A program made the translations under genes and the position numbers. 64,000 bases of DNA from Numida meleagris (taxonomy: Eukaryota > Chordata > Aves > Galliformes > Numididae), in assembly GCF_002078875.1 (NCBI RefSeq), contig NC_034411.1, forward strand, positions 33,498,260 to 33,562,259, written 5' to 3'. Shown here piece by piece: positions 23,535 to 37,847 of the stretch. Numbering within the stretch: the first letter of the stretch is position 1; each line of letters starts with the position of its first letter. Below the pieces are notes generated by a model. It did no database searches, was not told where the DNA came from, and saw only the letters and a list, made by a program, of their open reading frames with translations.

Positions 23535-24211
23535 TTTTTCACTTCATGTTCCCACACCACATCATCTCTAAACTGGGGAGAAATAGATTTGAAGGGTGGA
23601 CTATTTGGTGGATAAGCAATTGGCTAAATGTAGTACTGTGGTCAACAGCTCCATCTTTATACAAAATCAACGGTGGGATCGAGTGTACCCTCAGCAAGTT
23701 TGCCGATGACAGCAAGCTAAGTGGTGCAGTTGATACAACAGAAAGAAAGGATGCCATCCAGAGGGACCTAGACAGGCTTGAAAGGTGTGCCCACAAGAAC
23801 CTAATGAGATTCAGCAAGGCCAAGAAGAAGGTGGAGTAATTTGTTCAGGGCAGTCGCAGATATGTGTACAGACTGGGAGAACTTCTTGAGAGCAGCCCTA
23901 TGGAGAAGAACTTGCAGATCCTGGTGGATGAAAAATTTGATGCAAGCCAACAGTGTATGCTAGCAGCCCAGGTGGCCGACTACATTCTAGGCTGCATTAA
24001 AAGGCAGATAGCCAGCAGGGCAAGAGAGGAGATTGTCCCCCTCTACTCTACCCTTGTGAGGCCTCACCTAGACCCACATCCAGGTCTGAGGCTCCCAGCA
24101 CAAGAAAGATGTGGAGCTGTTCGTGTGGTTGCAGAGAAGTGCCACAAAGGTGATCAGAGGGCTGGAGCACCTCTCTTACAAAGAAAGGTTGAGGGAGCTG
24201 CATTTGATTAG
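23535..24211 (+). pseudogene. CR1 ORF2 fragment (RT C-terminal part), broken
   Basis: The frame encodes the end of the CR1 reverse transcriptase used for target-primed retrotransposition. Visible in order: PHHIISKL and [13 protein letters not shown] (palm/finger region), then directly [17 protein letters not shown], where FADD is the catalytic YxDD-type box, then RDAIQ-like [11 protein letters not shown], and the downstream LAAQVADYILGCIKRQIAS and LYSTLVRPHL blocks. The stretch normally between NWL and ECTL, which carries the GxPQGS box, is mostly missing. A TAA stop at 23837-23839 interrupts the frame, and further damage follows after about 24090. It is non-functional. Confidence 0.9.
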
Positions 24212-24572
24212 CTTGGAAAAGAGAAGAGATCTCATTGTGGCCTTCCAGTACATGAAGGGAGCTTATAAGCCAGAGGAAGACTGACTTTTTACACCATGTG
24301 ATAGTGATAGGATAAGGGGAATGGTTTTAAACTAAAAGGGTAGATTTAGGTTAGATGTTAAGAAATTCTCCACTGAGAGGGTGGTGAGGCACTGGCACAG
24401 GCTGCCCAGAGAAGTTGTGGGTGCCCCATCTCCGGAGATGTTCAAGGCCAGGTTGGATGGGGTTCTGGGCAGCCTGAGCTGGTGGGGAGCAGCTCTGCCT
24501 ATGGCAGGGGTGTTGGAACTAGATGATTTTTGAGGTCCCTTCGAACCCAAACCATTCCATGATTCTATGATT
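23535..24572 (+). mobile_element. CR1 with partial ORF2, 5'-truncated
   Basis: About 1.04 kb of CR1, one of the longest copies here. It starts inside the reverse-transcriptase region and runs to the 3' end 'ccattccatgattctatgat'. The 3' UTR shares 'aaggggaatggttttaaact', 'aggccaggttggatggggtt' and 'agcctgagctggtggggagc' with the CR1 at 5.6 kb. The element is 5'-truncated, as usual for target-primed insertion. Confidence 0.93.
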
Positions 24573-26768
24573 TCTCCAGTAGTACCAGCATGTGTGATAC
24601 TGTTAGGTAGCTAAAATTCCACCTCAAAAGTTCTTGCATGTTTTTAGTGTAAAATAAAATTCTGAACTTCTCATAGAAATGCCTACAGCTGTGTTTGAAC
24701 AGGTTTCATTAAAAAATACCCAGTAAAAGTGACTGAATTTTCAAGCTAGTAAAAAAATAAATAGACTCAAAAAAAAAAAAAGAAAGAGTTCCACTATTTT
24801 TTATTTAGAGACTGTTGAATAAGTATTTTGATTGTTTTTACCATAGTTCACTTTTAACCATTTTACAAGACAGAGGGATTTCTAAAGCTGATTTTGAAGT
24901 ATAATAAGGTCTCAATAGCGTAAGGCCTTCTACAGTGCTCTGGTAGGATATCACAAATAGAGAATTAAGCTGTAGTGAATTAATAAACTTCAGCTCTATG
25001 TATTGATTTAGTTCTGCATGAGGGCAGGAAAAATAAAGTAAGAAAGAAGGGAGCGGAAGATGAATAACTACTAGAGTAAGCTGCCTGTGAGAATGCAAAA
25101 AGAAAAAAAAAAACTGGGGACTATTACAAATTCACAGACTTTCACCATCCTAAAGCTGTTGTCTCTGAATACCCTACGCTACCCTCAATAACTGAAAGCA
25201 AAAGATAAGTAATCACCAGACGAAGTAACATAATCTTTCTGGAGTACCTCTCTCAGTAAGTTCTCTGCAGACTGCTTCCGTTTTTCATGCAGTAGTTTCA
25301 CTACTGCAAAAATACATTGTTAGAACAAGTCTGCAATGAGTTGTACTCTGGGGTTCACTATCACAGAAGGCCAGCACAGGGCTTACAAAGGAACTATGGA
25401 GACTGCACACCTGTGTGAGAATTGCTCATTGACAGAATATCAGAAATTTGGCTCAAAGGAAGTCACTTTTTACAAAGGGGATCTGTTTCTCACCTCTCTG
25501 AGACAGTTCTACCCTCCAGGTTTTCTAGCACCAAATACTGACTTGCTCAAGAGTAGCTAGGTTTGGCAGTAAAACAATAGGTCTTGAACTATTCTTATCA
25601 TTTCATCTATTTCTGTGAACTTACATTGTTTACTCTCTCATCAGAGTATTTTAACAGTAAATACTTATATAGCAATATTTACAACACACATCAGAAATGG
25701 TTTAACAGGAGAACAGCCTGACAGAAGATACTAAATTGTACTCCTTAGATGATCAATATTTCATCAATTCTGCAATAGTTAGTATCATATTAACTATAAA
25801 TCTTTTAGACTAGGCACTCTAGCGATGTAAACCAAGGTTAATTCCATCTTGTGACATTTTATACAAATTAAATTGCTGTGTTCTTTCTGTTTTCTAGTTG
25901 TGAAGTTCACTGGAGCTTCACAAATTTTCTCTAATCCCATAATATTCAGGGCAAATTCTCTCACCATCTGTATATGCCCAACATTGTCCCTCTCTGTTTG
26001 GAATTTGTGAGTGGATTAGAATTCATATTGTCTTTCAGTCATCCAAGGTCCAATGATTCCTTACACACCTGTGAATGTCATGCTACAAAAAAAGATTTGG
26101 CATGGAGAGCATACAAGCGAAATGCAGTACTTGTAAACATATAATGAAATATTGACCAAGATGACTCCTGGATAAATTCTACATTTATTCACTCTGGGGA
26201 AGCAATGCTATTGAATGTCAGTGGTTGATAGAGGAGTCTGTTACCTGTGGGGAGCCTGATCCTGATTTGGCTTTTTTTTTTTTTTGTCTCAGTAGAGAGT
26301 GCCTTTGTTTTCAAACATGCAAGTAAAATCAGAAGGAGACCTCACCAATTACATGACTTGCTTCATTAGGAAGCTCCAATTTAATTTAACATTTCTGACA
26401 GAAACTGTTATTCAGTAATTATTTTCACTTTTTCAGCCTCTTTTACAGATTAGCTACATTTAGCAGTTACTTCACTATTATTTTTGTAAGACCCATTCAG
26501 TTACTTTTCAGTGCTTTTTGGTAAAATATTGTAGACAATTAGCATGTGAACACTAATCCTTTTTTTTGTTGGTTTGACAACTTTGTGAACCAGAACCCTT
26601 TTCAGTGAAACCTTTGGAAAAGCCTTATGGATTTCAGTAGGAGTAGCAATGTCCCTCCAAAGGTGAATGTAAAGGCAGCAGAACCAGTCTCAGATATGTG
26701 CAGTGAGAAGGTATTACAAAAAAAAAAAAAAACGTTCACCCATATGTGAAGAGCTAAGCTCACAGAAA
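24573..26768. other. Unique AT-rich non-coding stretch
   Basis: No gene or recognised transposon. It holds A-rich runs near 24769-24781 and 25099-25111, a T14 run at 26272-26285 and an A15 run at 26718-26732. The A15 run lies just left of the LTR-like copy B. Confidence 0.45.
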
Positions 26769-26944
26769 GACTCCACCAAGAGATCTATCCTCAGGGGCAG
26801 TCAGCCCTTAAATGAGGCCTAAGAGGGGTGGAGCCTTGCTCCACTCTTTCTGGTTGCACAGATGAATTGCCTTCACCTGCGCTTCCAGGCTGACCCAGTT
26901 TCTTCTCCAGGTGCTCAATCTGTGGTTCAGGCCATGACACAGCA
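26769..26944 (+). mobile_element. LTR-like dispersed repeat, copy B
   Basis: Second copy of the fragment at 13425-13602, same orientation and same right edge (AGCA). Shared blocks include 'cccttaaatgagg', 'cacctg', 'ccaggtgctcaatc' and 'tggttcaggccatgacacag'. Copy B keeps 'ggggtggagcc' where copy A has 'gggatggatcc'. Similarity looks moderate, implying an old family. No internal coding sequence lies next to either copy. Confidence 0.6.
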
Positions 26945-29900
26945 GTTCCCATACAGTGAGACATTCAAGCCTGGATAGCTATGTACCTAACTATTTAAAG
27001 AGCATTCTTAAAAGTGAAGATGAAGAAGGGATACTCAAGTTCTTCATCACTAGTTTTACAGGATTCAATGAGTAGTTAGTTCTGACTTAGAACATTTATT
27101 TCAAAGCATTGCATCGCTGTAGGACTAGAGTTTTCTTATTTGAAAAGGCTTGTATATGAAAAGAAAACCATTATATACACCTGATATATGCACTGAGGAT
27201 GCCTAGAGCCTAACACAGAGACTAGTAACCACTGGTCATTCTGACAGGATTAACTGGAAAGCAGCCTGCCCACACCATGCCTCTGAGCAGGCTGCAACCT
27301 CCTCGTTTGTCTTCAGCCCTTCATTCACTACTGAACAAGAGAAGCTCTTTTTTAGATAGCACAGCAAGGCCAGACTCTTCATGGTAAAAAGTGCTGACAT
27401 TATTAATGCTCTGTGTACTGCAGGCAGAAAAAACTGAATGCTAAGTGCCCCACTTAATTAGGAGTTTTGCCTCTTGGCTCTGAGAAAATAATTATGGGCA
27501 GGAGAATCCATGAGGTAACTCATTTTTGACTCAGAAGGGTTATCCCAGTCAGTATTAACTGGAAAATAGGAACCAGCTTTGTAGTAACTGAGGTAGAAAA
27601 TACAAAGCGATGATCATTAGATTTATTGGGTAGAAAGGAGTATAGTTATGAGATACTTTTTTAACATAAAGTTGAATTGTAGTAATGATAATATAACCAT
27701 GATTAAGCTGTTACTGTAGAAGTGATATAAATGTAAATGAGAAAAAGTTTAATTAACTGAATAAACCCCCCAACACAATGGTGAAACAAAACACTGACTG
27801 TGGTTTCTAGAAGTAAGTAAAATGTATGTCTCAAAGATATATTCCATCCAGCAACAAAAATGCGGCTAAGTTTGCAAAGACAGCAAATTGCTAAAAGACT
27901 TTGCTTTCCAAGGGTGTTTATTTTGATGTTAGCAATACTGTGTTAATTAACGTTTTGTTTGGCTCCTGGTGAGGAACCCCAGAAGTGCCGGCACTGGAGC
28001 AAAGCTGACCTCTCTCTACCAAAAATACAGTTTGTCAGATTTTATAATGTGTTTGGCACTGTTGGTTTTAAACATCATGGGAACAGATTTCAGCCAGATC
28101 AAAAGTGTCAGTGGTTTCCACTTAATCCAGCAATGCTCATCTCTCTACAAGTTTCCACTAATTTGTATTGTAAAAATCTTGTCTGGTAGTAATGTCTGAT
28201 GAGATTCAGTTTCTTCACAATACTTCAAAGCTCACTAATGCAGGTAGACACAAGTAAGAACTCAGTCCTGCAAACAGCTCCCATCACATAAATGGAGTTG
28301 AGGACAAATCCAAATAGGCAATGTTTACCCATTAAGCCTGGGCAATATAGAGCTTTCCTTGCTACTACTCTAATACCAGAAAGGTGTTTTTTCTCACACA
28401 TTGTTTAGTGATTTTGTAATTAGAAATGCAAGAAATACACACAACAAATTCATAGAGTAACATGCAGTTCTGCTAGCGCTTCAGTTACTGCCTAGCACAA
28501 GGGAGGGATTACTAGATACCTAACATGACCCTTTTCTTTCTAAACCATTTCCATTCCCCAGACATCAAAAAACACATAATCACAGCCAAAATCAGCTTAG
28601 AACTGAATAAAAACTTCATATGGTTTGTCATTACTGCTGTGCAGGATGGTGTTCATATTATCCTACTAGCAGGAATTAAACTAGTAAGGATGAAGAAATC
28701 ACAGAATAGTGAAGTAACTGGTCTTCCAATAGATAGATATTTGCCAGACCTGCATCTCATTTCCCCATTTTTTTATGATGTAGCAGTAGATTTTTCCATT
28801 TTGCAATTTTATTTAATTGTTGCTTTGCAAGAGATGGGGAAAAGAATTTGTGTGTTTTAAAGATTTTTTTTTCATCCTTCCAGTAATATCAGAACTAGAA
28901 TTTGTAGCAAGGATGTAGATTTGATGCTATTTAGTGTGTCAGCGAAACAACACCAGGAGAGGAAATGAGCAGAAGAATGAGGATGTCAATTTAGTTTAGA
29001 GTCCAGCTCTGCCCACAGTGCTCATGCTGAGTACTACCTCAGCTGGTGAAAAATCCTACTGATTTTAATGTGATTAGTCCTTAGGCAAAGTGCTTCTGGG
29101 GAGGAGGAGAAGACAGGAAAGTTCATTCCTAGGTTATGAGGCAACAAACATCCATCCTTGCATACCATATTGCCAGGAGTCCCAAGTTTGAAAAGAAAAA
29201 TTGAGCAGTGTGAACTGGACTTTGCATTGATAATAATTTGCACTTTAAAACTAAAGCACATTAACTGCCCTACCTGCATGCTTTCTGCTTTATTGGCATT
29301 TTAATGCCTGCAGTCATTGTGATGTTTCGAACTCTGGCAGTTTTGCTAATTAAGTTTGAAACAGTTCAGGATTCTACCTCATTTTTTTTATTATTTTTTT
29401 TTAATGACGATCATTTTACTGTAAGCTGCTATATTTGTTATGAATGCAGTATTCTTTTCTATGCACTTCTATACATTTTTTTCTTCAAATATCAGAGATC
29501 TTAGCTTTAAATTCTGCAATTGCAGTGTCTTCCAGTCCCGCTATTGCATGTTGGAACTGAGAAATCTATAAACGCACTTGGAAACTGCAGTACTTTAATT
29601 GGTAATTTTCTGATTGTTTTTATTGGAATCCTGTCAGGTACACTTATTGTATCAGAAATTGGACGGTATTACACCACTTACCAGAAAACTCACTTTGTGA
29701 ATGTTTCTCACATTTCCAGTGATATTGGAATTCCACAGATGAGAGAACTAGATAGGTCTGTGGTGTATGCACTGCTGTAAACATGGCTCTTTTACTTTTT
29801 TGTACCTCCACTTCAAAGCACACACACAAAAAAAAAAAAAAAATCAGAAAGCTCAAGAGTCCCACCAGAAAATGAAAGTCAGCCACATAAAATTTAAAAG

Positions 29901-32900
29901 TTGCTTTTCTAGGGAGGTGCAGAGAAAGTAAATGGGAAGCTCTCCAAAGGATTTAATTCCAAAATCAACATATTCAAAGTTTCATATTTTGTTTTCTAAT
30001 GAGTAAAGATACAGAATAAAGATTTGTGTTTGATATAGTTCTGCAGCCTAGCAAGTTATTTTTTTCTTCAGAATGAGCTATGGAAGTTTTTGTCTTCCAA
30101 TATTAGTAAATTATCATTGATGATAAGAAGTAATGTTCAAGAAGTTCAACCATAGTAGTTTCTTTCCTTGTATGTGCTCTGTAGAATGAAGGTATCCATC
30201 ATCTTCATGAAATTGAAAAGTTGCTCACAGAGCTGAAATGCATCTTCTAGCACAGTGGTGAAGCATCATAGATGCAAGCTGCTGACTGCTCTAACAAACC
30301 GACTTAGGAAGCAGCGATCTTTTCCCAAGCTGAAATCCTATTAATCGAGTAGAAGTCACTGTTTATTTTAATATTAACATATTCTTTTGCACCAGCATCT
30401 TTTCTCCCACTCACTTTTATTTCAGAGATTCAATTGTTGGCAATATAGTTTATCTCCAAAAGTAATCTTTCAGTTTATCTTTGCCTTGAAGTAGGAAAGA
30501 GGAATCTCAGTAAAGTACTTCAGGTAATTCCAGTTATTCTGGAATATCTCAGGCCCAGGAAAGCATTCAGAAACAAATTTGAGAAGGGAACCAGAAACTG
30601 AGAGATGTGGAGAGAATCTTATTGTGTACAGCTCAGGTTTAGCTGGTTTTCTCTGCCCAGGTTCTTGTCTGGGTCACCCTTGCAAATTCATAGAGTCATA
30701 TATCTCCTTCTGTGCAAAGCTATGTGCAGTTATCTCTCTGAGGAAAGAGAACGTGCTCTGCTTAGACTGTTCTGAAGCCAAGCTCAGTGAGCTCAGTGTT
30801 GTGTACATTTCCTCTTGCTGATGGTACATACATGTACATTTTAAGGACATTTCATTTGCAAGGTAAATACTGCAGCTAGGCACTATAGATTTCATCAGTC
30901 CAAGGACAAGCTCAGGAAATTTGAAAAACAAGACACTACTGCTTTACCAATATCACTGTCATATACAAACTTGGAAGAATGGAAAATGAAATGCTTCAAA
31001 ATTTATCTTCAAGTTACAATTTATATTGAAAATTGCTCAGTCACTGAGACTAAAATCATTGTCAGCAACAGCAGAAGAAAAAGAGATACGTTTTATAATG
31101 TGAAGCATTGGTCAAACTAGGCATCCAGGCAGACTGCCTATGGAAAATGCCAACACTACAAACAACAAACCATGAGTTCTGCAAACTGCAACACTTACAA
31201 GGAAAACCAGTTTACTACTCTGATCTGCACAACACAATGCAGATGACCCTGGAAGTCCTGCAAAGCAATTTTGGCATAAACACTGCAGAAAAAAATAAAT
31301 AAATAAAATGAACATTTTGCTGGAGCATGGTATGTTGCTTCCTCTAAGAAACAGGTAAGTACACCCAGTGTTCCAGACACAACTCTTAACTGTGTACATA
31401 AATGTTCCAGTGTACAATGTATAAGTAACTATGGTCTTTCTGCTAAATCAGGAGGACAGAGATTATTTATTAAGGTCAGATTCTGGCTCTGCAGTCTCTG
31501 CATTACCTGAACTCACTCACACTTCTTTAATGGTTTATCACTTGCTGACCATTAATTACAAGCAGTGAATCATCTGGGGAGCCAGTTTCTATGTTTGGTT
31601 TGCTATACACGAACATGGGTTTCGACCCAGATAGCACAATTGCTCAATTTAGTATTGTGTATAAAGGTACGTTATGCATAATACAGTGATGTACACACAA
31701 TGCAGGCATGTAAATATCCGTCTGCAAAGCTTCAGCAGAATTGCACACAACTGTAACAGACTGTAACGTCAGTGACTATGACAGTGCTGACAAAACAATG
31801 CTATGTAAAGGGTCTGTTCACAGAAATGAAATCCAATCTAGTGTCTTATTCATACAATAGAAAATATACAACCCACGAGTTGTATCCCAACCTACTATCT
31901 GCATCATAACCCTCTAAAAATAATCCAGAATAACATTTATGTTAAACTGCAATTTCAAAATGGGTCTTGTCAATAAAAGCAAAAAGCCAAAAATAGTGCA
32001 TCTTTGCACGTATTTAGGGGAGCAAGCCAAAGCCAAGCAACTGCACTTCATGTATTTCGAAGAAAAAACAGAGTTGCTATTTGCAGAATGCACAGAGATG
32101 TCATTTAACCTTGATGTTGTGCATTGCTACATAATGGTGTGCAACTGCAAAGCATTTTAGCACACTTGATGGATTTCTCCATTTTAAGTGAGTATATGGC
32201 ACAGACTTTCTTCAGCGCCCAGAGCTTTTCAAAGAATGGCAGGCGTGTTTCTCAATAATCAGTGTAAAGCCCAAATCCAAGTGGGAAAGGTTTCTCAAAC
32301 CTGTCGTACAGCCCTAGCCTTACCTTGCCGAGCAAGGTGCACAGCATGTTGGCAGAGAGGTAGAAACTAAACTTTACCAGTCACCACTTCATGCTGGCAG
32401 ACTCATTTTGTTTTGGTAACTAATGTCTCCAACAGCAGTAAAATTTCAGAACAATTATTACAAAAGGTCCACAGATATGTTTTGGCCTAATTTGCATGAC
32501 ATGGTTTGCTTCTTCTTAGCCGTGTATCTGCTGCACAATCATTTAGAGTGCAAATTTGTGCAACTCCAAAGATGTGAAGCACTGAAATGCTGATTTATGA
32601 CCACCCAGGTATTTATATCATCCAATCCTGAGCTACGCACCATTGTGACTTTGTCATTGCCTCCAGTTATGACCTTGGACTCGTACTTGCAAAAACCTAT
32701 GGGACACTGCTGAGAGGACCGTTACATCTGTGCCTAGACCATTTGAAACTGAGGGAAAGTACAGAAGCATAGAACCAAAACACATGCTCTGCATAGCTGC
32801 AATAGCGAACCTAATCTAGGGATACAGATTTAGGGTTTAGTGTTGTATTAAGACACCAAACACAGATTCAAAACAATACTAGTGCAAGTTATCCCATAGT

Positions 32901-35900
32901 GCACAAAATTATATCCCTCTATGTACAATATAGAATATAGACCTTGGACTGGAAGTGTTATTACTCAGTGTTTATCACTTGTGCTTTTCCTTCACTGTAT
33001 ATCCAGAGATATAGACAAAGTTGCACAAATACCAAGCCTATTCATTGGCACCTATGAAAGAAACATTAAGTATTTCTTGCTTAAGATGTACAGTTCAACA
33101 AAAATGACATGGTATCTTGACCACAAGACCTGCTAATTCCACTCCCTGTTGTCAAGCCCTACCTACTGTTTCCACTAAGGTTTAATCCTTCTCCTTCACA
33201 AAGCTATGATACAAGTTGGTCAGTGATCTATTACTCTACACAATTTGCAAATACACTATGATCATTTTTATGTCTGGATTGTGAGTCATGTCAATGGATT
33301 GTCAGAACAAGAGTGCTTACAGAATCTGTATAGGGCAAAGAACTCGGCAAGGGAGCAGTGATTTATGCATTATCGTTGCAGCCTGTGTCTTTACTTGATT
33401 CATCATGGGGAAGGTTTGCTACTGATATCAAAGATCTATTTGTTCATGCACCGTTGACTTATGCTGTGCCATCATCCTGAGAGATTGCTTCAATAAATGG
33501 CCAGAAACTGCATTTACGTCACAAGTCACACCTGCTACTGTAATTACTTTCTGCCCACAGTTTCCCACAGAGTGAAGAAGCCCAGAAGACTTAGTATCCA
33601 TTAATGGATCACAGTCCACCTTTGCAGAATCTGAAACTTTTCTAGGGAAGTAAAACATCATACGTAGAAGATCAAACACTTCAATTAAACTTTGGAAGAA
33701 AGTGTAGTGATTGCTGCATGGAAGGCTTCCTACAAAATCACAACAGAACATACTTCCAGAAGTATAACACAGGAGAGACTTCCCAAATGGCCATATGAAA
33801 GAGAATTAAAAAGCTAAATGATACTGCATTATAGATAACCTATTCTGAAAAAGAAGCACAAGGAAATATAAGATAAAACAGATGCAGTAAAAAACACAAA
33901 ATGACTAGAAGTCATCGTATAGTGCTAAGAATCTCCATGTATCTCACCTGTGAGAATATACAACCTTTGATTTCTTTAAAGAGTAGAATCAAAGTTCACA
34001 CTGCTTCTCAAAACAGCCTGAAAAGAAAAGAAAAAATCGTACACCTCGATACTATCTGATAAGGCAGATCAGAGTGTTTCTCCCTAATACATGAAGCCCA
34101 GGTTATCAGCTGGTAACAGGGGATACATAACAACTTCTGAACAAGATATACAGCAAGAAATGAAGACCAAATGCTACCAAATCCTGATTAATCTTCTACC
34201 ATACAGTTAAATACTGGCAAATATAGTTAAAAGAGTAGATTCAAAATTTAAATTTTCCTCTTAATCTGTTTGTCCCTAAACACACAACTTCCTTGTGAGT
34301 GGCTCCTTCTAAGACAGGAGGATAATAAAATTACTACTTCATTGTTGCTTTGGTATTGCAATAGGCATTATCTTTCATGAACTACAGTATACATAGCCGT
34401 GCAGTAGGAATGTGCTGTTTACATGCTTGGCATGCTGCCTATTCTCTGCAGATAGCTGGAAACTTCCAGGCTTGTTGCCATGGACATCTCCTACTGCCTT
34501 TTACTGCTCACACAACACACATTCTGAAGACTGCCCTTCATATTTTATATTGGCTACACTCTTTGCCATGCTGAGAAATTCTAATTGGTCAGATTTAGAT
34601 AAACATTTACGATATTCTCCGCAAAAGAGAAAATAGAGAAGCTAGAGGGACGTTACCTGGATTTTTGCCTAGTCTCCTCCCAATAGCACTTTTCAAATAC
34701 ATTTGAGATCAGTAGAGATGTACCAAAGACAAATAAACTCTTGCAAGTTTGTGAAAACAGGCAACTGGGTATACAGCAACTGACTAATGTGCAGGAGAAA
34801 AAAAAACACAAAACCTCATTAGGTGATATATTAAATTAGACTCCAACAAAATATGAGAAAGCTCCTATGAGCCTTCAAACTTAAAAGAGCTTATAACTAT
34901 GAGATGCAAATCCAAAAAAATTATAGCTTCTGTTTCCTAAAATACATTACAGCTGAAAAGAACAAAACAATTGTATAGAATACAGGGGGCAGTTCCTGCT
35001 ACATCGGTTATCTTTGACAAGTCAGTGTTCCACAGGAGGATTTGAGAAGCTGCATTTAGCTGCAGTTGTCACTATGAAAAAAGAACTGGAAATGCCTCAG
35101 TTGCCTTACCACCATGGAGCTGTGGAAAAATACTGATATTAATGGTCTGAGCACAGTTGTTAATATTGGGATCAGATAACCACTGAACTGTGTTGGCAGC
35201 AATGTGTTATTTTCTCCTAGTCCTCATTATCTGTCATTGAAAGTGGCTTTTGTGTCACTTCCACACAGAAAGTAGGTGACTAACGCTATAATGTCCTTGC
35301 TAGTAAAAATACGATATTCAGTTTATTTCGTCAAATCAGTACTCACTGATTTGAAATGTCCATTTAGCTTTGATGGGGCACATATCCACAATGAGATAAC
35401 AATTCTGAACCAGACATTGATAAGCTATTTACTGCACCACAAATCAAAGGAAACATGTTCATTGAAGAATAGTCATGCCAACAGCAATAGCCAAACATCT
35501 GCTTCATCCAGGACAGAGAGTCATGAGGGTGCTCAAAGGATTCAAGAATAACAAATCCCTACCTATATTGAAATGTTTCCTCCTATCCTCTTCCTACAGA
35601 AGCACTCCACCACGGTGAGCGACACAAAATTTCAGCCTTTTCAGATTAATTGCCCCCCACAGCCCTTTGAGCTCGTTCACTTTTTGACATCAATGTCAAG
35701 TATCTTCTAGCAATGCACTAAATACTGTTGTGCCTCTAAGGCGTTTCTTAGAGTGGGGGAAGCTTTCCCCAGCTTTAAACCTCTCAGCTGTGTCCATTCT
35801 AAAAATGAAAATGTCTGCCTTTACAATAGTATCTGCATTAACACTCAGAAGGTTAAGGTTGCATACCACCAGATTTCAGACATGTTTTCTTAAAATTTAT

Positions 35901-36206
35901 CATAGTGCCTTTAACATCATCTGTTTCTCCTGCACCGCCTGCCAAAGATTTAATTAACTCTTGCTTCAATTAGCTATAAATCCAAACTATAAGGATAGAT
36001 CAGATTGGATTTTGAAATAAAATTCATACAGGCTTTCAAGTTTCAGGACTTAAATTTTGATTTAAGCCTTTCTTCTTACTGTACACGGTCAGCACCGCCT
36101 TCATTTCAGTGTTTGCAGATACTGTCTTTATGATGAATCATAAAAAGAAAAAATGTCATTATTTCCTTTGCTTGTCTACAAAGTAATCTGAAAACTTACT
36201 TTAAAT

Positions 36207-36241
36207 ATGTATGTGTGTGTGTGTGTGTATATGTATATATA
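36207..36241 (+). repeat. (TG)n/(TA)n microsatellite
   Basis: About eight TG units followed by mixed TATG and TA units, about 35 bp in all. Confidence 0.9.
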
Positions 36242-37845
36242 AATGTTTGGAGGCATTTATACATTGTTAAAAATTCAGGTGTGCTTCCTGACTGAGAGAT
36301 TTGCACGTTGCCAGCCAGTCAAATGAGTCGCCCTCCTTTTTTTTTTTTTTTAGTGCTGGGGTATAAAGGACTGCAAGGCATAGAAAACAGACTTTCCTGT
36401 CCCTAGCTATGCACACCTTGGCTTTCCTTCCATTAACCTACTCTCCTGGCTACAATTCAAGTCTGGGTTCTCTTGAAGTACATCTGGGATCTAGTTACAA
36501 GCTAGCAAGGGAATTGCGGTAGCATTTTTCTGACGTGCTCCAAGTTAAAGCTTTCCTTCTGTGACACACTGGCAGCTGGTCCTTTTATAGAGCATCTCAT
36601 AGCTGCAATTGAGAGGGGGCAGTCCAGAGGTCCATTATGCATGCTTCTGTTTTTATTGCACTAGCAAAGTTCAGACATCTGTCAGGTATTACTGGTGATT
36701 ATATACTCACTGGACTATTCTGTACAAGTAGAGAGAGGATTGGGGATACATAGCTGTTAAATGCAGTACATAGGTAGAATGTGTGAAGAAACATTTATTT
36801 GGAGTAAAGACTGGAAGCAGCACTCAGTCACGTATCATGAAGGGACTCTAACAGAATGTTTCTGTTCAAGCTCTCTCCCACTCAATGAGATCTATGCAAG
36901 TACTCGTGCTGGTGTAAGACTGCGTGCCAATGGCTAGCATGCTGAATGATCTGTTATTATCTCATTAGAATATAGCTCATTTCCTTTTTTAACAAGCCAC
37001 GTGAGGATTACCTTATCCACCATTCATGGTTTAAAACCAACTGACACTGTGTAAGCTAAGCAGATCTCAGATGTATGCAGCTAACCAATTAGCTGATTGC
37101 CCTCTGTTGGACTAAAAGTTGCAGGGAGCAAGAAAAGCTGGGTGGGGTGGTACAACGCGTCCTTACACCGCCTTCTTCTTCAGCAGGAGAAACGATGTGG
37201 TCCAGAAAAGAAAACTAAAGAATGTCACCATAGCAAATCCAGCTGTGCTGAGCAGGGCAGGCTCATGGCTTCTCCTGGGTGCTTTACAGTTCCCTGGGTT
37301 CACCAGATTTTGGAGAGATTGTCCCAAATACCAGTGCAGGGTTGTGGAGTCCCTCTGGAGTGTCCCAATTTTATTTTATTTTTATACCTTTCCTAGTTAT
37401 TGGACTGGGTAAAGAATATCTCTTTGGTGGCTTGTCTGTTCAAAAAGCATTGTCAGTTTCTGATTTGCTTTCACCAGTGTTGGTGCTAAACATTACTTGT
37501 TTAGGATCTTTCTGGATGCATTTAATTCTTGATGATTAGTAAGCATATTTCATAGTTTTTCTATTTCCTTGAGCAAATACAAATTGATGTTTGGAACAAG
37601 AATCTGATCATACTTTGTATACTTCTGACTGAATCGATTGAAAAGTTGATTAAAGCTAACAGCCATGCTAGGCAGATTTAACTCCTAGCTGCAACATGAT
37701 ACATCATCCTATATCTCCATAGCAAAGTACAAGAGTCCATCCAAAAAAAAAAAAAAAAACAGCTGTGTGATTTCTCTATGGCTGATTTACCCTTTGGAAG
37801 GTGTAGAACCAGCAGAAATTCTTCTGACAATGTTTCACCTCTAGG

Positions 37846-37847
<2 letters not shown>

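Noticed and set aside
28525..28860. Plus-strand open frame of 111 codons
   Set aside because: Hydrophobic stretches follow from T-rich DNA; no known family and no promoter or splice context.
32188..32370. Peptide string SAPRAFQRM, reminiscent of the SAPATFQRM box of gypsy-type reverse transcriptases
   Set aside because: Only about nine residues match; no YxDD box, protease, integrase or LTR lies nearby, so it is taken as coincidence.
33428..33751. Minus-strand open frame of 107 codons
   Set aside because: Reads plausibly in places but matches no domain; consistent with chance.
34474..34487. GTTGCCATGGACAT, similar to an RFX X-box
   Set aside because: Only the first half-site is good; the second half matches the consensus at about four of six positions.
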